DNA of 64,000 nt from an uncultured Eubacteriales bacterium (GTDB taxonomy: Bacteria > Bacillota > Clostridia > Oscillospirales > Oscillospiraceae). The translations under genes were made by a program, and so were the position numbers. Below, in pieces: positions 26,117 to 33,714 of this stretch. The stretch is taken from the NCBI GenBank assembly GCA_900544975.1, contig UQXI01000004.1, positions 41,103 to 105,102 of the forward strand, given 5' to 3'. Every line of letters begins with the position of its first letter. Position 1 is the stretch's first letter. The notes under the pieces are model-generated. The model worked only from the letters and a program-made list of their open reading frames with translations, ran no database searches and was not told the DNA's origin.

Positions 26117-27229
26117 TCATTGCAAATTTAGTAGCATGTTCTCCACAGCCCTGACGGTGTTTTCTGTGCTGAAGGTCCTGCCGTGTTCAGCAGCCTTTTC
26201 TTTGTAGAAAGCAAGCCTGCCAGGTGTATCCAGCAGACTCTTGATACCATCATACAGGCCATCTTCACTGTTTTCCGTTACAACACCCCACTCGTTATTT
26301 TCGCCCAGCATTTCCTTCATGCCGGAAACTTCTACGGTACACACCGGGGTGCCCACAATCAGCGCCTCTGTTGCGGCAGTGGAGAACCCTTCCGCAAAGC
26401 TGGCGCAGACAAACAGGTCACATTTGCTCACATATTTATAAGGATTCGTCTGGTAGCCCAACAGTGTGACCATATTGTGCAGCTTGTTCTGACGGATATA
26501 TGCCTCCATCTCTTGCTGTAAAGGACCGATGCCCAAAATGTAAAGATGTACTGGATCATGCGTCTCTTGCAGGCGCTTGATAACGGAGAGCAGGCGCATA
26601 TAGCCTTTGGACTGCTTCAGAGTACCGACTGCAATCAAACGAACCTTGCCGTCATTCATCAGTTCCGGCGCTACATCGCTGGCCTCGGCCAGAATTTTTT
26701 CGGATTCTACTGTGTTATACAGCACCTGACAGGGCATTTGGAAATCCAGAAGCTGACAGAAGTCATTGCGAACATACTGTGAAACACAAATCGTCTGGAC
26801 AAATCGATGATAGCACTTCCGGGCTTCTGTTTCATTGCGAAAAGGACCGGCCAACTTGTCCATGGTATGTTGCTCCGAATGAATCCAGGAAACCAGCTTG
26901 GTGTTCGGGTTCTGGCACCCACTGACAATGCGGGCAGAAGGGCCTTCCAGATAAGAGACTTCCATGTCATAATGCTTCTTGACACACAGCTTGTGGAGCT
27001 GCTTCGGCGTTAGCAGCTTCATCAGCTTACTGTTGCCTGGTACTTCCTTGGTAAACACCGCACGGAAGTGAATGTCCGAAGCCAAAAACTGCTCATTGAC
27101 GCCACCGCCAAACAGCACCGTCACAGAAATATCAAATTTTGAACGATCCATGTGATTGACTAGGTTTACCAGTACCTTTTCCGCACCGCCTTGGCCAAGA
27201 TCGTGAATCAGAAACAAAATCTTGAACAT
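26117..27229 (-). CDS. Family 4 glycosyltransferase
   Basis: A 370-residue GT-B enzyme with N-terminal FLIHDLGQGGAEKVLVNLVNHMD and C-terminal VRLIAVGTLKQSKGYMRLL, VTLLGYQTNPYKYVSKCDLFVCASFAEGFSTAATEALIVGTPVCTVEVSGMKEML (EX7E-type motif). The start at 27229 overlaps the upstream stop (ATGA) and has GAGGAGC; the open frame extends further 5' only as read-through of the neighbour's antisense composition. Length is typical for the family. Confidence 0.92.
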   Translation of the reverse strand: MFKILFLIHDLGQGGAEKVLVNLVNHMDRSKFDISVTVLFGGGVNEQFLASDIHFRAVFTKEVPGNSKLMKLLTPKQLHKLCVKKHYDMEVSYLEGPSARIVSGCQNPNTKLVSWIHSEQHTMDKLAGPFRNETEARKCYHRFVQTICVSQYVRNDFCQLLDFQMPCQVLYNTVESEKILAEASDVAPELMNDGKVRLIAVGTLKQSKGYMRLLSVIKRLQETHDPVHLYILGIGPLQQEMEAYIRQNKLHNMVTLLGYQTNPYKYVSKCDLFVCASFAEGFSTAATEALIVGTPVCTVEVSGMKEMLGENNEWGVVTENSEDGLYDGIKSLLDTPGRLAFYKEKAAEHGRTFSTENTVRAVENMLLNLQ

Positions 27230-28035
27230 CAGTTCACAGCTCCTCGTTGCCTTTTTCGAATCATCTGCCTCAATTTTGCTGGAACCAACCCGTTGATCAT
27301 GGGCTGAATCGCTCTGAGGTAACTTTTTGCGCCCAGATGCAGCGTCCGGCACCCCTGCAGGCGAACGTAAACGGAATTGACCCGGTAATGATACTTGCGC
27401 CGGTTCAAGGCATTCTGATCATTGCGCATCCGGTACAACGGTTCTAGGATGTTACGACAGCGGTATCCGGCGGAATAGAGTTTGATCCAAAGATTTACAT
27501 CCTCAACCCGGAGCATCCGCTTGTCCACAGTATATCCGCCGACGGCATCTATGCACGCTCTGCGCAGCATCACGGCTGCATGGCTGATGGGGGTACCACT
27601 CACGACATCTTCGGGGGTTGGATATTCTGGTACCGTTGTCTGCCCCCACTCACCGCTTTCGTCAAAAAGCTTCATGGGGCAACTGGTGATCTGAAACTCC
27701 GGATGGTGCTCCAAAAGGGCAAGCTGCTGTTCAAACCGCACTGGTACACAGTCATCATCGCCGTCCATCCGGGCGATATAGTCACCGGTGGCAACGGCTA
27801 AGCAGGCGTTTAGGGTTTGATTCAATCCCAAATTCCGGTCATTGTGCAAAAGCACGATGCGATCATCCTTCGCGGCGAGAGCTTGCGCGACTTCATATGT
27901 ATGATCGGAAGACCCATCGTCGCATAGGATCAGCTCCCAGTTCGGATAGGTTTGCTTCTGAATGGATGCAACAGCCTGGGGTAACGTGTCAGCACAGTTA
28001 TAGATGCCCATCAGGACTGAAATCTTAGGATTCAT
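27229..28035 (-). CDS. Family 2 glycosyltransferase
   Basis: A 268-residue GT-A enzyme with ISVLMGIYNCADTLPQAVASIQ, ILCDDGSSDHTYEVA, ATGDYIARMDGDDDCVPVRFEQQLA and RVEDVNLWIKLYSAGYR. The acidic MDGDDD motif is characteristic of EpsE/WaaE-like transferases. The start at 28035 has CAGGAGGGG and overlaps the upstream stop by 4 bp. Confidence 0.92.
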   Translation of the reverse strand: MNPKISVLMGIYNCADTLPQAVASIQKQTYPNWELILCDDGSSDHTYEVAQALAAKDDRIVLLHNDRNLGLNQTLNACLAVATGDYIARMDGDDDCVPVRFEQQLALLEHHPEFQITSCPMKLFDESGEWGQTTVPEYPTPEDVVSGTPISHAAVMLRRACIDAVGGYTVDKRMLRVEDVNLWIKLYSAGYRCRNILEPLYRMRNDQNALNRRKYHYRVNSVYVRLQGCRTLHLGAKSYLRAIQPMINGLVPAKLRQMIRKRQRGAVN

Positions 28036-28997
28036 ACGCCCCTCCTGAAAACAAGCGCCCATAGGCGATCGCTTACATCCAGCAATAACGCAGAAAGATA
28101 GTACTTATATCCCCACCTGTAGTGGAGCAGGGCAGTCCTGTGTTGCTTGACATAGTTGATTGTTTCCTGAATGTAAGCTACATCTGGGTGTCGCACCTTA
28201 CGCAAGACAGTTTGATAGAACATGGATGCTTTGGCCTGCGACCATTCCATCAATTCTTCCGAAATATTTTCCATTATTTCAGCTGTAAATCTCCAGCTTC
28301 TGGGAAGGCTGATGTAGCAACTGTTTACGGTTTTGCTTGTGCGGAATGTGCTGGTGATACTTCCGTCAGTTGTGATGTAGCAATACAGTTTCTGGTTCAG
28401 GAAGGCAGTCTTCGCACAATGCTGCAGGTATGCCGCATTGAAAAACTGATCCTCCGCACCTTGGCAATCAGCTAAAAAACGAATGTTGTTCGCATCCAGA
28501 ATCTCTTTCCGGTACAGTTTGTTCCAGACATATGGGCCGTATGCACCACGCAAGATTTGCTCAGCGGTTCCCGCCTGATCGGCTATCTGACATTGCAGCG
28601 ATTCCTCATCGTTGAAATGGACAGAACTTCTAAAACAGCGTTGATACTGGCAAGCTACTAACTGAATATCTGGTTCCATGGCGTAAACTAATGTTTTAAA
28701 CATATTCGGGGATACCAAATCATCTGCATCCACGAAGCCGATGTACCGTCCTTCAGCACTTTCGATGCCAAGATTTCGAGCAGATGGTAGTCCTTGGTTT
28801 TCGGTATGAAACACCTTTATTTGCGGATATTTCTGCTGCAAAGAATCACAAAGCGCAGCTGTTCTGTCAGTGGAACCATCATCAATCAGTAAAACTTCAA
28901 AATCAGTATATACTCCAGACATAATGCTCTGGATGCAGGATTCGAGATATTCCTCTGCATTATACGCAGGAACAACAACACTCAATGCTACGCTCAT
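28032..28997 (-). CDS. Family 2 glycosyltransferase
   Basis: A 321-residue GT-A enzyme with SVVVPAYNAEEYLESCIQSIM, VLLIDDGSTDRTAALCDSL, GLPSARNLGIESAEGRYIGFVDADDLV and GAEDQFFNAAYLQH. It is closest in layout to the enzyme at 23845-24819, so these two may be old paralogues. It lies 11 bp after the LicD gene in the same transcript. Confidence 0.92.
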   Translation of the reverse strand: MSVALSVVVPAYNAEEYLESCIQSIMSGVYTDFEVLLIDDGSTDRTAALCDSLQQKYPQIKVFHTENQGLPSARNLGIESAEGRYIGFVDADDLVSPNMFKTLVYAMEPDIQLVACQYQRCFRSSVHFNDEESLQCQIADQAGTAEQILRGAYGPYVWNKLYRKEILDANNIRFLADCQGAEDQFFNAAYLQHCAKTAFLNQKLYCYITTDGSITSTFRTSKTVNSCYISLPRSWRFTAEIMENISEELMEWSQAKASMFYQTVLRKVRHPDVAYIQETINYVKQHRTALLHYRWGYKYYLSALLLDVSDRLWALVFRRGV

Positions 28998-29008
28998 GAT
29001 TCTTGTAC

Positions 29009-29839
29009 CTATTTCACCATAATTTCACTATAGTTTTTATCAAAATTAATCATAACCGGATGATGCCGCCACGTACGTTCCTCCTCTGGGGGGAGCTGCA
29101 TATAGTTGCCGTATTTTCGACGCAAATGGTCATCCCAACCTGCAAAGCACATAAATTTTCCATCCTCGAAGGGCAGATCCACATATGTGTCCAGCATATC
29201 CGGAGCAAAAGTTTGACGCAGAGATGCCATCGTTTCAATTGCCACGACATCCAAATTGTGCTGATCCTTGTATTGTGTAATTTTCTTCAGCCTGTTCTGC
29301 CGAGCTTTGTCTCGGCAGTGCTCAGGCGTACAGGCCAAGATCATAGAGGACCCCAGGCGCATCATGATTCCGGCTTTTGGAGGAGCAAATTCTCTGGTCA
29401 ACAGCTGGTACTCCATACAATGCCACTTAAAAAGCATCCGTTTCAGCTTCCCGTTTGGTATGCGGTCAAGGGGAAAAACATCCAGAAAAATTCCGGTATG
29501 ATACTTTTCACCCTCACGTTTTTCTTGGAGAAACGTGGTATGATCCTTCCGAATTTTTGAAAAAGACTGACAGAAGCTGGGAGTATTTTCTTTGTTCTGC
29601 AAAATGTATCCTGGGGGAGGGGCCTTTTTCCAGAGCTTTATAAAACTCTCATATTCATTTCTGGACATACATACGTCCAAATCATCATCCCAGGGAATGA
29701 ATGCTTTGTGCCGAACTGCACCAAGAAGCGAACCGGCATAGAGGGAGTATTTCAGATCATTTTGCCGGCAGAACTGATCGAAAACCTTCAAAATTTCCAG
29801 CTGAGTCAGCTGGAGACGACGTAACACGTGATTGTCCAT
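29009..29839 (-). CDS. LicD-family phosphotransferase
   Basis: A 276-residue LicD protein, a nucleotidyltransferase-fold enzyme that transfers phosphocholine or related phospho-substituents onto surface glycans. The N-terminal signature is LKYSLYAGSLLGAVRHKAFIPWDDDLDVCMSRNEYESF, with the DDDLD metal site. It implies that the polymer carries a phosphodiester-linked decoration. No choline uptake or licA/licC genes are nearby, so the group transferred is open. Confidence 0.9.
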   Translation of the reverse strand: MDNHVLRRLQLTQLEILKVFDQFCRQNDLKYSLYAGSLLGAVRHKAFIPWDDDLDVCMSRNEYESFIKLWKKAPPPGYILQNKENTPSFCQSFSKIRKDHTTFLQEKREGEKYHTGIFLDVFPLDRIPNGKLKRMLFKWHCMEYQLLTREFAPPKAGIMMRLGSSMILACTPEHCRDKARQNRLKKITQYKDQHNLDVVAIETMASLRQTFAPDMLDTYVDLPFEDGKFMCFAGWDDHLRRKYGNYMQLPPEEERTWRHHPVMINFDKNYSEIMVK

Positions 29840-29899
29840 TGTTTTATATTCCTATTCAACCTGGCAGTGGATGTTTTGAGGTTTGTACTAGATACGGCT

Positions 29900-31051
29900 T
29901 CAAGCAAACAGACCTACGATAAATTCCCACAAGCTAATCGAAGAATAGCTGCTGCTAAAGTCCTTTGATATCGAAAATTCATACAAAAAGTATCCAAAAT
30001 AAAGAGCTGCAGCTGCAATCGTAACAAACTGAGCAGATCTTCTTGTAAATAGTTTTTGAAACATCCACGGAAGAGCAATTGCTGTACCAATCTCAAAATA
30101 TGCAGCCATTCTGGCGTAGAGGTTTGCGCCTCGTACCAATCCGATGGTCAAGATAAACGCACTGACCATACTCATATTCACGAATAGATTTTCTGTTCTG
30201 CCTGAGCTGCTGAACAGTCGTTTGCGGAAAATCAACGCAAACAAAGCCGGGACCCAATATACCAAAACGCGCAGGATATTGATTTGGTGATCATCAAAAA
30301 CTTCGACTTCAGCTACCAGAGCGCCAATGGACTGGGCATACTCCATAAACGCCCCCAGGGTAAAATCATAGGTGGCCATTGCAAAGGCAGTAGCACCCAG
30401 CAGTCCCCAAGATACCTTCCCCCAGGGTTTTTCCAAAAGCAACGGTACAATGGCAAACATAAACGCATGGGTATGAAAAAAGATTGCGACAAGAACCAGC
30501 AGATAGAACTGCGCATATTTTTTGTCAATGGCATAAGGCAGTGCCAACAGAAGGAAGAACATTGCCAGACACTGTTTCAGCGCTGCAATGTACATGACAT
30601 AGGTGCCAATGGAAAAGAAAATTAGCAGACTGAATGCCGGGTTGACAGAATAACGTTTGCACAGCTTGACCACTGCAAAGCTGCTTAAAAAAGCTGGGAA
30701 GAAGAAGTAAATATGGTAGTTTTTCGTTAAATCGTGCATCAGACTCCGATAAAACATGGACCAGGGGTTGCCGGTCCAGTCTGTAAAGGTGCCATTGGCA
30801 AAACCCTCTACTAGAGTTTCAGCATTGCGGAACGAATCAATATATGTTAAAGTGTCATTGTAGCTCGTCCTTAAAAAAGAAAAGCACGTCATCCAGGCAA
30901 TGACGATTACCATAAAAATGTCTGCTTTTCGCCACATGAAGCTGTGCCTGCCGATATGCTTTCCTGTAAGTTGTGGTTCCGCTGGGTAATAGACTTGTGA
31001 CAGGTATACCAGAAGCACGCAGCCCCAATATAGTAAGATGAGTTTTGCCAC
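29900..31051 (-). CDS. EpsG/Wzy-like polysaccharide polymerase
   Basis: A 383-residue multispan protein (about 10 hydrophobic segments) of the EpsG family. Recognisable parts are FSFLRTSYNDTLTYIDSFRNAE, DWTGNPWSMFYRSLMHDLT, FFPAFLSSFAVVKLCKRYSVNP, and FFHTHAFMFAIVPLLLEKPW. It would polymerise the flipped repeat units at the outer face of the membrane. About 60 bp separate it from licD, and 137 bp without a gene from the first glycosyltransferase. Confidence 0.87.
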   Translation of the reverse strand: MAKLILLYWGCVLLVYLSQVYYPAEPQLTGKHIGRHSFMWRKADIFMVIVIAWMTCFSFLRTSYNDTLTYIDSFRNAETLVEGFANGTFTDWTGNPWSMFYRSLMHDLTKNYHIYFFFPAFLSSFAVVKLCKRYSVNPAFSLLIFFSIGTYVMYIAALKQCLAMFFLLLALPYAIDKKYAQFYLLVLVAIFFHTHAFMFAIVPLLLEKPWGKVSWGLLGATAFAMATYDFTLGAFMEYAQSIGALVAEVEVFDDHQINILRVLVYWVPALFALIFRKRLFSSSGRTENLFVNMSMVSAFILTIGLVRGANLYARMAAYFEIGTAIALPWMFQKLFTRRSAQFVTIAAAALYFGYFLYEFSISKDFSSSYSSISLWEFIVGLFA

Positions 31052-31188
31052 ATCAAAGATCCTCTTGAATATTAAGATATCAAAAACGAGCGCTGTAAGT
31101 ATAGCCGCCCAGATCGTGCATGGTGGCGACTATGCGGTACCCCCATTCCACCCGGTCAAGGGTTTCCTGTGTCCAGGTGGTGGACGGC

Positions 31189-32283
31189 CTACTGTGCTAA
31201 TCCCAATGCAGCCGCTATCGTAGCTGACACCACATTCCGCTTATCAAACTCCCGCACCATTTTTTCGTGTGCGGCTTGTCCCATAGCACTACGTTCCGCA
31301 ATGGGGATAGTAACCATATGGCGCATTTGTTCATACAGGCTCTTTGTGTCTTTGACCGTGCACAGCAGGCCCGTTTTTTCGTGTTCCACTGCTTCCCGAC
31401 AGCCTGGTATGTTACTGGTGATGACTGGGCGTCCAATAGCGGCTGCCTCCAGTAGTACATTGCTCATACCCTCATGGTAGCTGGGGAGTACCACACAATC
31501 TGTGGAGGCATAGTAGGGGAGGGGATCTGTTTGGAATCCGTGGAATACTGCAATGCCGGCAGAAACCAACTCATCCACTTGGCGCTGGTAGAAATCGTCA
31601 TCATAGAAACCCACCAGGTCTAAAATTACGCGGTTCCCATACGCTCGGTTCAATTGCTGCATGGCTGCAAATAGCTCGTCGATGCCTTTCTCCTTCATAA
31701 TACGGCCCAAATAGAGGAAATGGACAGCATCATGGTTCGGGTAAGGGACATAGGAATAATGTTCCAAATTGATACCTGCACCGGGCAGGACAGTCTGTTG
31801 ATTTGCAGGGGTGATCTTCCGTTTGCGAAATTCTTCTGCATTGCATTCGTTTTCAAAGAACACCGTTCTGGCGTCCTTCAGAGCTGACCTATAAAGAATT
31901 GAAACAAACTGGGCTAGCCCTGGTTTTTGAAATGCTGTCCCCAAACCCTGCACATTGGCGCAATAGGGGATCCCTGCCGCTCGACAGCAGAGACCTGCAT
32001 AGATATTAGGTTTGATGGAATAAGTAATCACCAAATCTGGCTGCTCTTGCCGCAACAGCTTCCAGTATCTAAGGAGCAATTGAAGGTCCGTCTTGGGGTT
32101 GAGACCCCGACGGTCTACAGAAGTCTCTATGCATCGGATGCCCAGAGCTTTGAAATCATCTTCATGTCCTACAAAAGGCATACTCAGCACCACTTCGTGG
32201 GCCTTTTTCAGCTCTTGAATCAGCTCCAGGCGGAAACGGTAAAGCATGTAGGAATGATTGGTAAAAATCAGGATTTTGCTCAT
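31189..32283 (-). CDS. Family 4 glycosyltransferase (PglA-like), first gene of the locus
   Basis: A 364-residue GT-B enzyme with FTNHSYMLYRFRLELIQELKKAHEVVL, DLVITYSIKPNIYAGLCCRAAGIPYCANVQGLGTAF, FLYLGRIMKEKGIDELFAAM and VLPSYHEGMSNVLLEAAAIGRPVITSNIPGCREAV. It matches PglA/capM-type transferases that add the second sugar to the initiating lipid-linked sugar. It is the promoter-proximal gene of the 13-kb operon, with the promoter about 165 bp upstream. Confidence 0.93.
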   Translation of the reverse strand: MSKILIFTNHSYMLYRFRLELIQELKKAHEVVLSMPFVGHEDDFKALGIRCIETSVDRRGLNPKTDLQLLLRYWKLLRQEQPDLVITYSIKPNIYAGLCCRAAGIPYCANVQGLGTAFQKPGLAQFVSILYRSALKDARTVFFENECNAEEFRKRKITPANQQTVLPGAGINLEHYSYVPYPNHDAVHFLYLGRIMKEKGIDELFAAMQQLNRAYGNRVILDLVGFYDDDFYQRQVDELVSAGIAVFHGFQTDPLPYYASTDCVVLPSYHEGMSNVLLEAAAIGRPVITSNIPGCREAVEHEKTGLLCTVKDTKSLYEQMRHMVTIPIAERSAMGQAAHEKMVREFDKRNVVSATIAAALGLAQ

Positions 32284-32624
32284 TAGCTTGAGTGCTCCTT
32301 GGCAGTTACAGTCAAACAGAAAGCTGCGTCACCATTTATGGGAACATTTCAGAACCGCACGTGCGCCAAAGCGGGGCAAAGGTTCTTTGCAAAACGAATT
32401 GCAAAAAGAACTCATTGACAACTATATGCGCAGCATTCTGCATGAGATTATACCATGTTTCAACAGATAAATCAATATGCGGGAGGCTTGCGGTACAGGA
32501 TTTTGCTGGCAGAGAAGGCTCTATTTTTCACAATTGCGGAATCAAATTACAAATATTGCCCCAAACGGCGTTTGTGCAAGGATCCCGTATCGGCGCATAT
32601 ATTGAAACAAAAGGAGGGCCTTTT
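32284..32624. other. Non-coding leader between the exopolysaccharide operon and the end-of-element gene
   Basis: These 341 bp contain the divergent exopolysaccharide promoter (32447-32475) and a long leader for that operon. In the leader GGTTCTTTGCAA (around 32381) can pair with TTGCAAAAAGAACT (around 32400), a hairpin of unknown role. The right part holds the 5' region of the small plus-strand gene at 32625. Open frames here look non-coding. Confidence 0.6.
32447..32475 (-). promoter_or_regulatory. Main exopolysaccharide operon promoter
   Basis: On the minus strand, TTGATT (plus 32470-32475) and a perfect TATAAT (plus 32447-32452) are separated by 17 bp. The spacer core TGTTGAAACATG is identical to that of the sugar transferase promoter at 16969-16997. 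Homology extends a few bases beyond -35. Confidence 0.8.
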
Positions 32625-32891
32625 ATGAAAATTGAGGCGCATTTGGTAGAAATCCAGAATCAGAGGACACTTACAAAAGCCCAGGACCCTGATTTTTTCT
32701 ATGTTCTCCAACGGGCCATGCTTCTGGCGCTGCAGGAACGCGGTACCTTAACAGAGATGCAGTGCCGCTATGCTATGGAGCAATTGAAAGCCCAGTATCA
32801 CAACGCAGGACGGAAGGAACCGGAGGAGCGCGTCGGAGCCGAGGAAGTGGTATGCTCGCCTAGGGGAAAGGCGGATGATCCTGGTCCATGA
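32625..32891 (+). CDS. Small protein at the right end of the cotJC element (candidate directionality factor)
   Basis: An 88-residue charged protein with an excellent ribosome site AAAGGAGGG. It has LVEIQNQRTLTKAQDPDFFY, an amphipathic LQRAMLLALQERGTLTEMQCRYAMEQLKAQ resembling a SHOCT-like helix pair, and a polar tail. My recollection is that proteins of this kind accompany serine recombinases in clostridial mobile elements; this was not searched. The stop (32889-32891) is 11 bp from the GTACC core, and the last codons lie within the attachment-site arm. By analogy with SprB and CD1234, it could be the recombination directionality factor. That role is inferred from position and size only. Confidence 0.6.
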   Translation: MKIEAHLVEIQNQRTLTKAQDPDFFYVLQRAMLLALQERGTLTEMQCRYAMEQLKAQYHNAGRKEPEERVGAEEVVCSPRGKADDPGP

Positions 32892-32906
32892 TGGATACAC
32901 GGTACC
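32883..32906. repeat. Right attachment site: GTACC core and element arm
   Basis: Core GTACC at 32902-32906 joins the element (left, plus strand) to cotJC 5' coding sequence (right). The element arm carries GGTCCAT at 32883-32889, the mirror of ATGGAAC in the left end. Confidence 0.7.
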
Positions 32907-33089
32907 TATATCGGTGAGCAGACCTTTCAGCTCATCGAAGGGCATGGAGTAGCGCTGAGACAGGTAGCGCAGAGAGGCGCCCAGTTCTCCGTCTGGACCG
33001 CCATATTGCGAAATAATAATGGAAGCCAGCTTCGGGTTGGGTTTGTCAATTTTGACAGGGTATTGCAGTTTTTTTTGATAAGAAAACAT
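32902..33089 (-). pseudogene. cotJC: cotJC, 5' part of a split spore coat Mn-catalase gene
   Basis: The ATG at 33089 has a near-perfect ribosome site (AAGGAGGTAGGG). The first 63 codons match the CotJC N-terminus: YQKKLQYPVKIDKPNPKLA, QYGGPDGELGASLRYLSQRYSMP and LKGLLTDIGT. Similarity stops at GGT-ACC; the frame then runs 51 unrelated codons through the element to 32748. The family continues with EELGHLEM, which is exactly what the 3' piece at 11163 begins with. It follows the cotJA/JB gene by 12 bp, so the operon's usual JA-JB-JC order is intact except for the insertion. If translated as is, it would give a truncated protein without the metal site. Confidence 0.9.
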
Positions 33090-33101
33090 CTCCCTACCTC
33101 C

Positions 33102-33629
33102 TTAGTCTTTGTTACCCTGGTAATCCCAGGGCCAGGGATCGTCCAGCCACAGATACCGGTCGCCTTCTGTGCGATTGGTATGGTTCAGAGGACCGTACTC
33201 TTTTACATAGGTTTCGACGCCCTTATTGTACAACTCCTGATAAGCGCGGTACAACTCCAGTGCTTCCCGGTCCTCCCGGTGGGTGTCCAAGTAAAGAGCC
33301 AGTTCCTGGATGGCAAAGGCCAGAGCCTGGAGTTCATGCATGGGAGTGTCAGATTTTTCCGTATTGTTGACCATGCCCATGAAGGGGAGGTCCAAACCTG
33401 GGAACAGCGTTCCGCGGACCAGTCCACGCCGGGCTTCATATTTCGGCGATTCCTCTTGCTGGAACGGAACGTAGGGATTGGCTAGGGGAGCACAGCAGGG
33501 AAGCCGGCCTTCGCCCGGTTGGGCGCATGCAGCGGGCTGACGCTGTGGCTGCGGTGTGGGTCTCATTTCTTCCAAAGGAAATTCCTCCTTTTGCTCCAAA
33601 GAATACAGAACGGAGTCGTTCCGGCTCAT
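33102..33629 (-). CDS. Fused CotJA-CotJB spore coat protein
   Basis: A 175-residue protein combining two coat proteins usually encoded separately. After a Gln/Pro-rich N-terminus, a CotJA-like segment (about 50-90: PLANPYVPFQQEESPKYEARRGLVRGTLFPGLDLPF) leads into CotJB (about 100-175: LQALAFAIQELALYLDTHREDREALELYRAY and the DDPWPWDY terminus). CotJA, JB and JC form a coat complex synthesised in the mother cell. The ATG at 33629 is preferred to the GTG at 33638 because GGTAGGTG fits it. It precedes the interrupted cotJC. Confidence 0.87.
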   Translation of the reverse strand: MSRNDSVLYSLEQKEEFPLEEMRPTPQPQRQPAACAQPGEGRLPCCAPLANPYVPFQQEESPKYEARRGLVRGTLFPGLDLPFMGMVNNTEKSDTPMHELQALAFAIQELALYLDTHREDREALELYRAYQELYNKGVETYVKEYGPLNHTNRTEGDRYLWLDDPWPWDYQGNKD

Positions 33630-33714
33630 TCTATGCACCTACCAGTCGCTTGGTTCTGATTGGCAAGGAATAGGACCCGGACAGGCCGCATAGGTTGAAA
33701 AGGAGGTGGGGAGA

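Larger units (their letters stand above)
11162..32906. mobile_element. 21.7-kb skin-like intervening element inserted in cotJC
   Basis: The element is bounded by direct copies of GTACC (11162-11166 and 32902-32906), which interrupt cotJC at codons 62-63 without loss of bases. Its length is 21,740 bp. It encodes a large serine recombinase (17504-19078, plus) and a small protein beside the right end (32625-32891). Cargo comprises an acetyltransferase, a DNA-repair-like operon and a whole exopolysaccharide locus. Joined ends show dyad symmetry expected of a serine-integrase attP. Known parallels are the skin element in sigK and SPbeta in spsM, which are excised in the mother cell. Excision here is inferred from the perfect in-frame reconstruction. 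A one-way insertion that killed cotJC is the alternative. Confidence 0.78.

Noticed and set aside
32550..32624. SigmaE or sigmaK promoters for the small end gene, recombinase or cotJ
   Set aside because: CATATATT near 32605 and similar boxes have no convincing -35 partner; sporulation control could not be shown from sequence.
10753..33089. Treating the two cotJC pieces as two separate Mn-catalase genes
   Set aside because: Neither piece is complete, they do not overlap in alignment, and they meet at the same core bases; two independent partial genes would not complement each other exactly.
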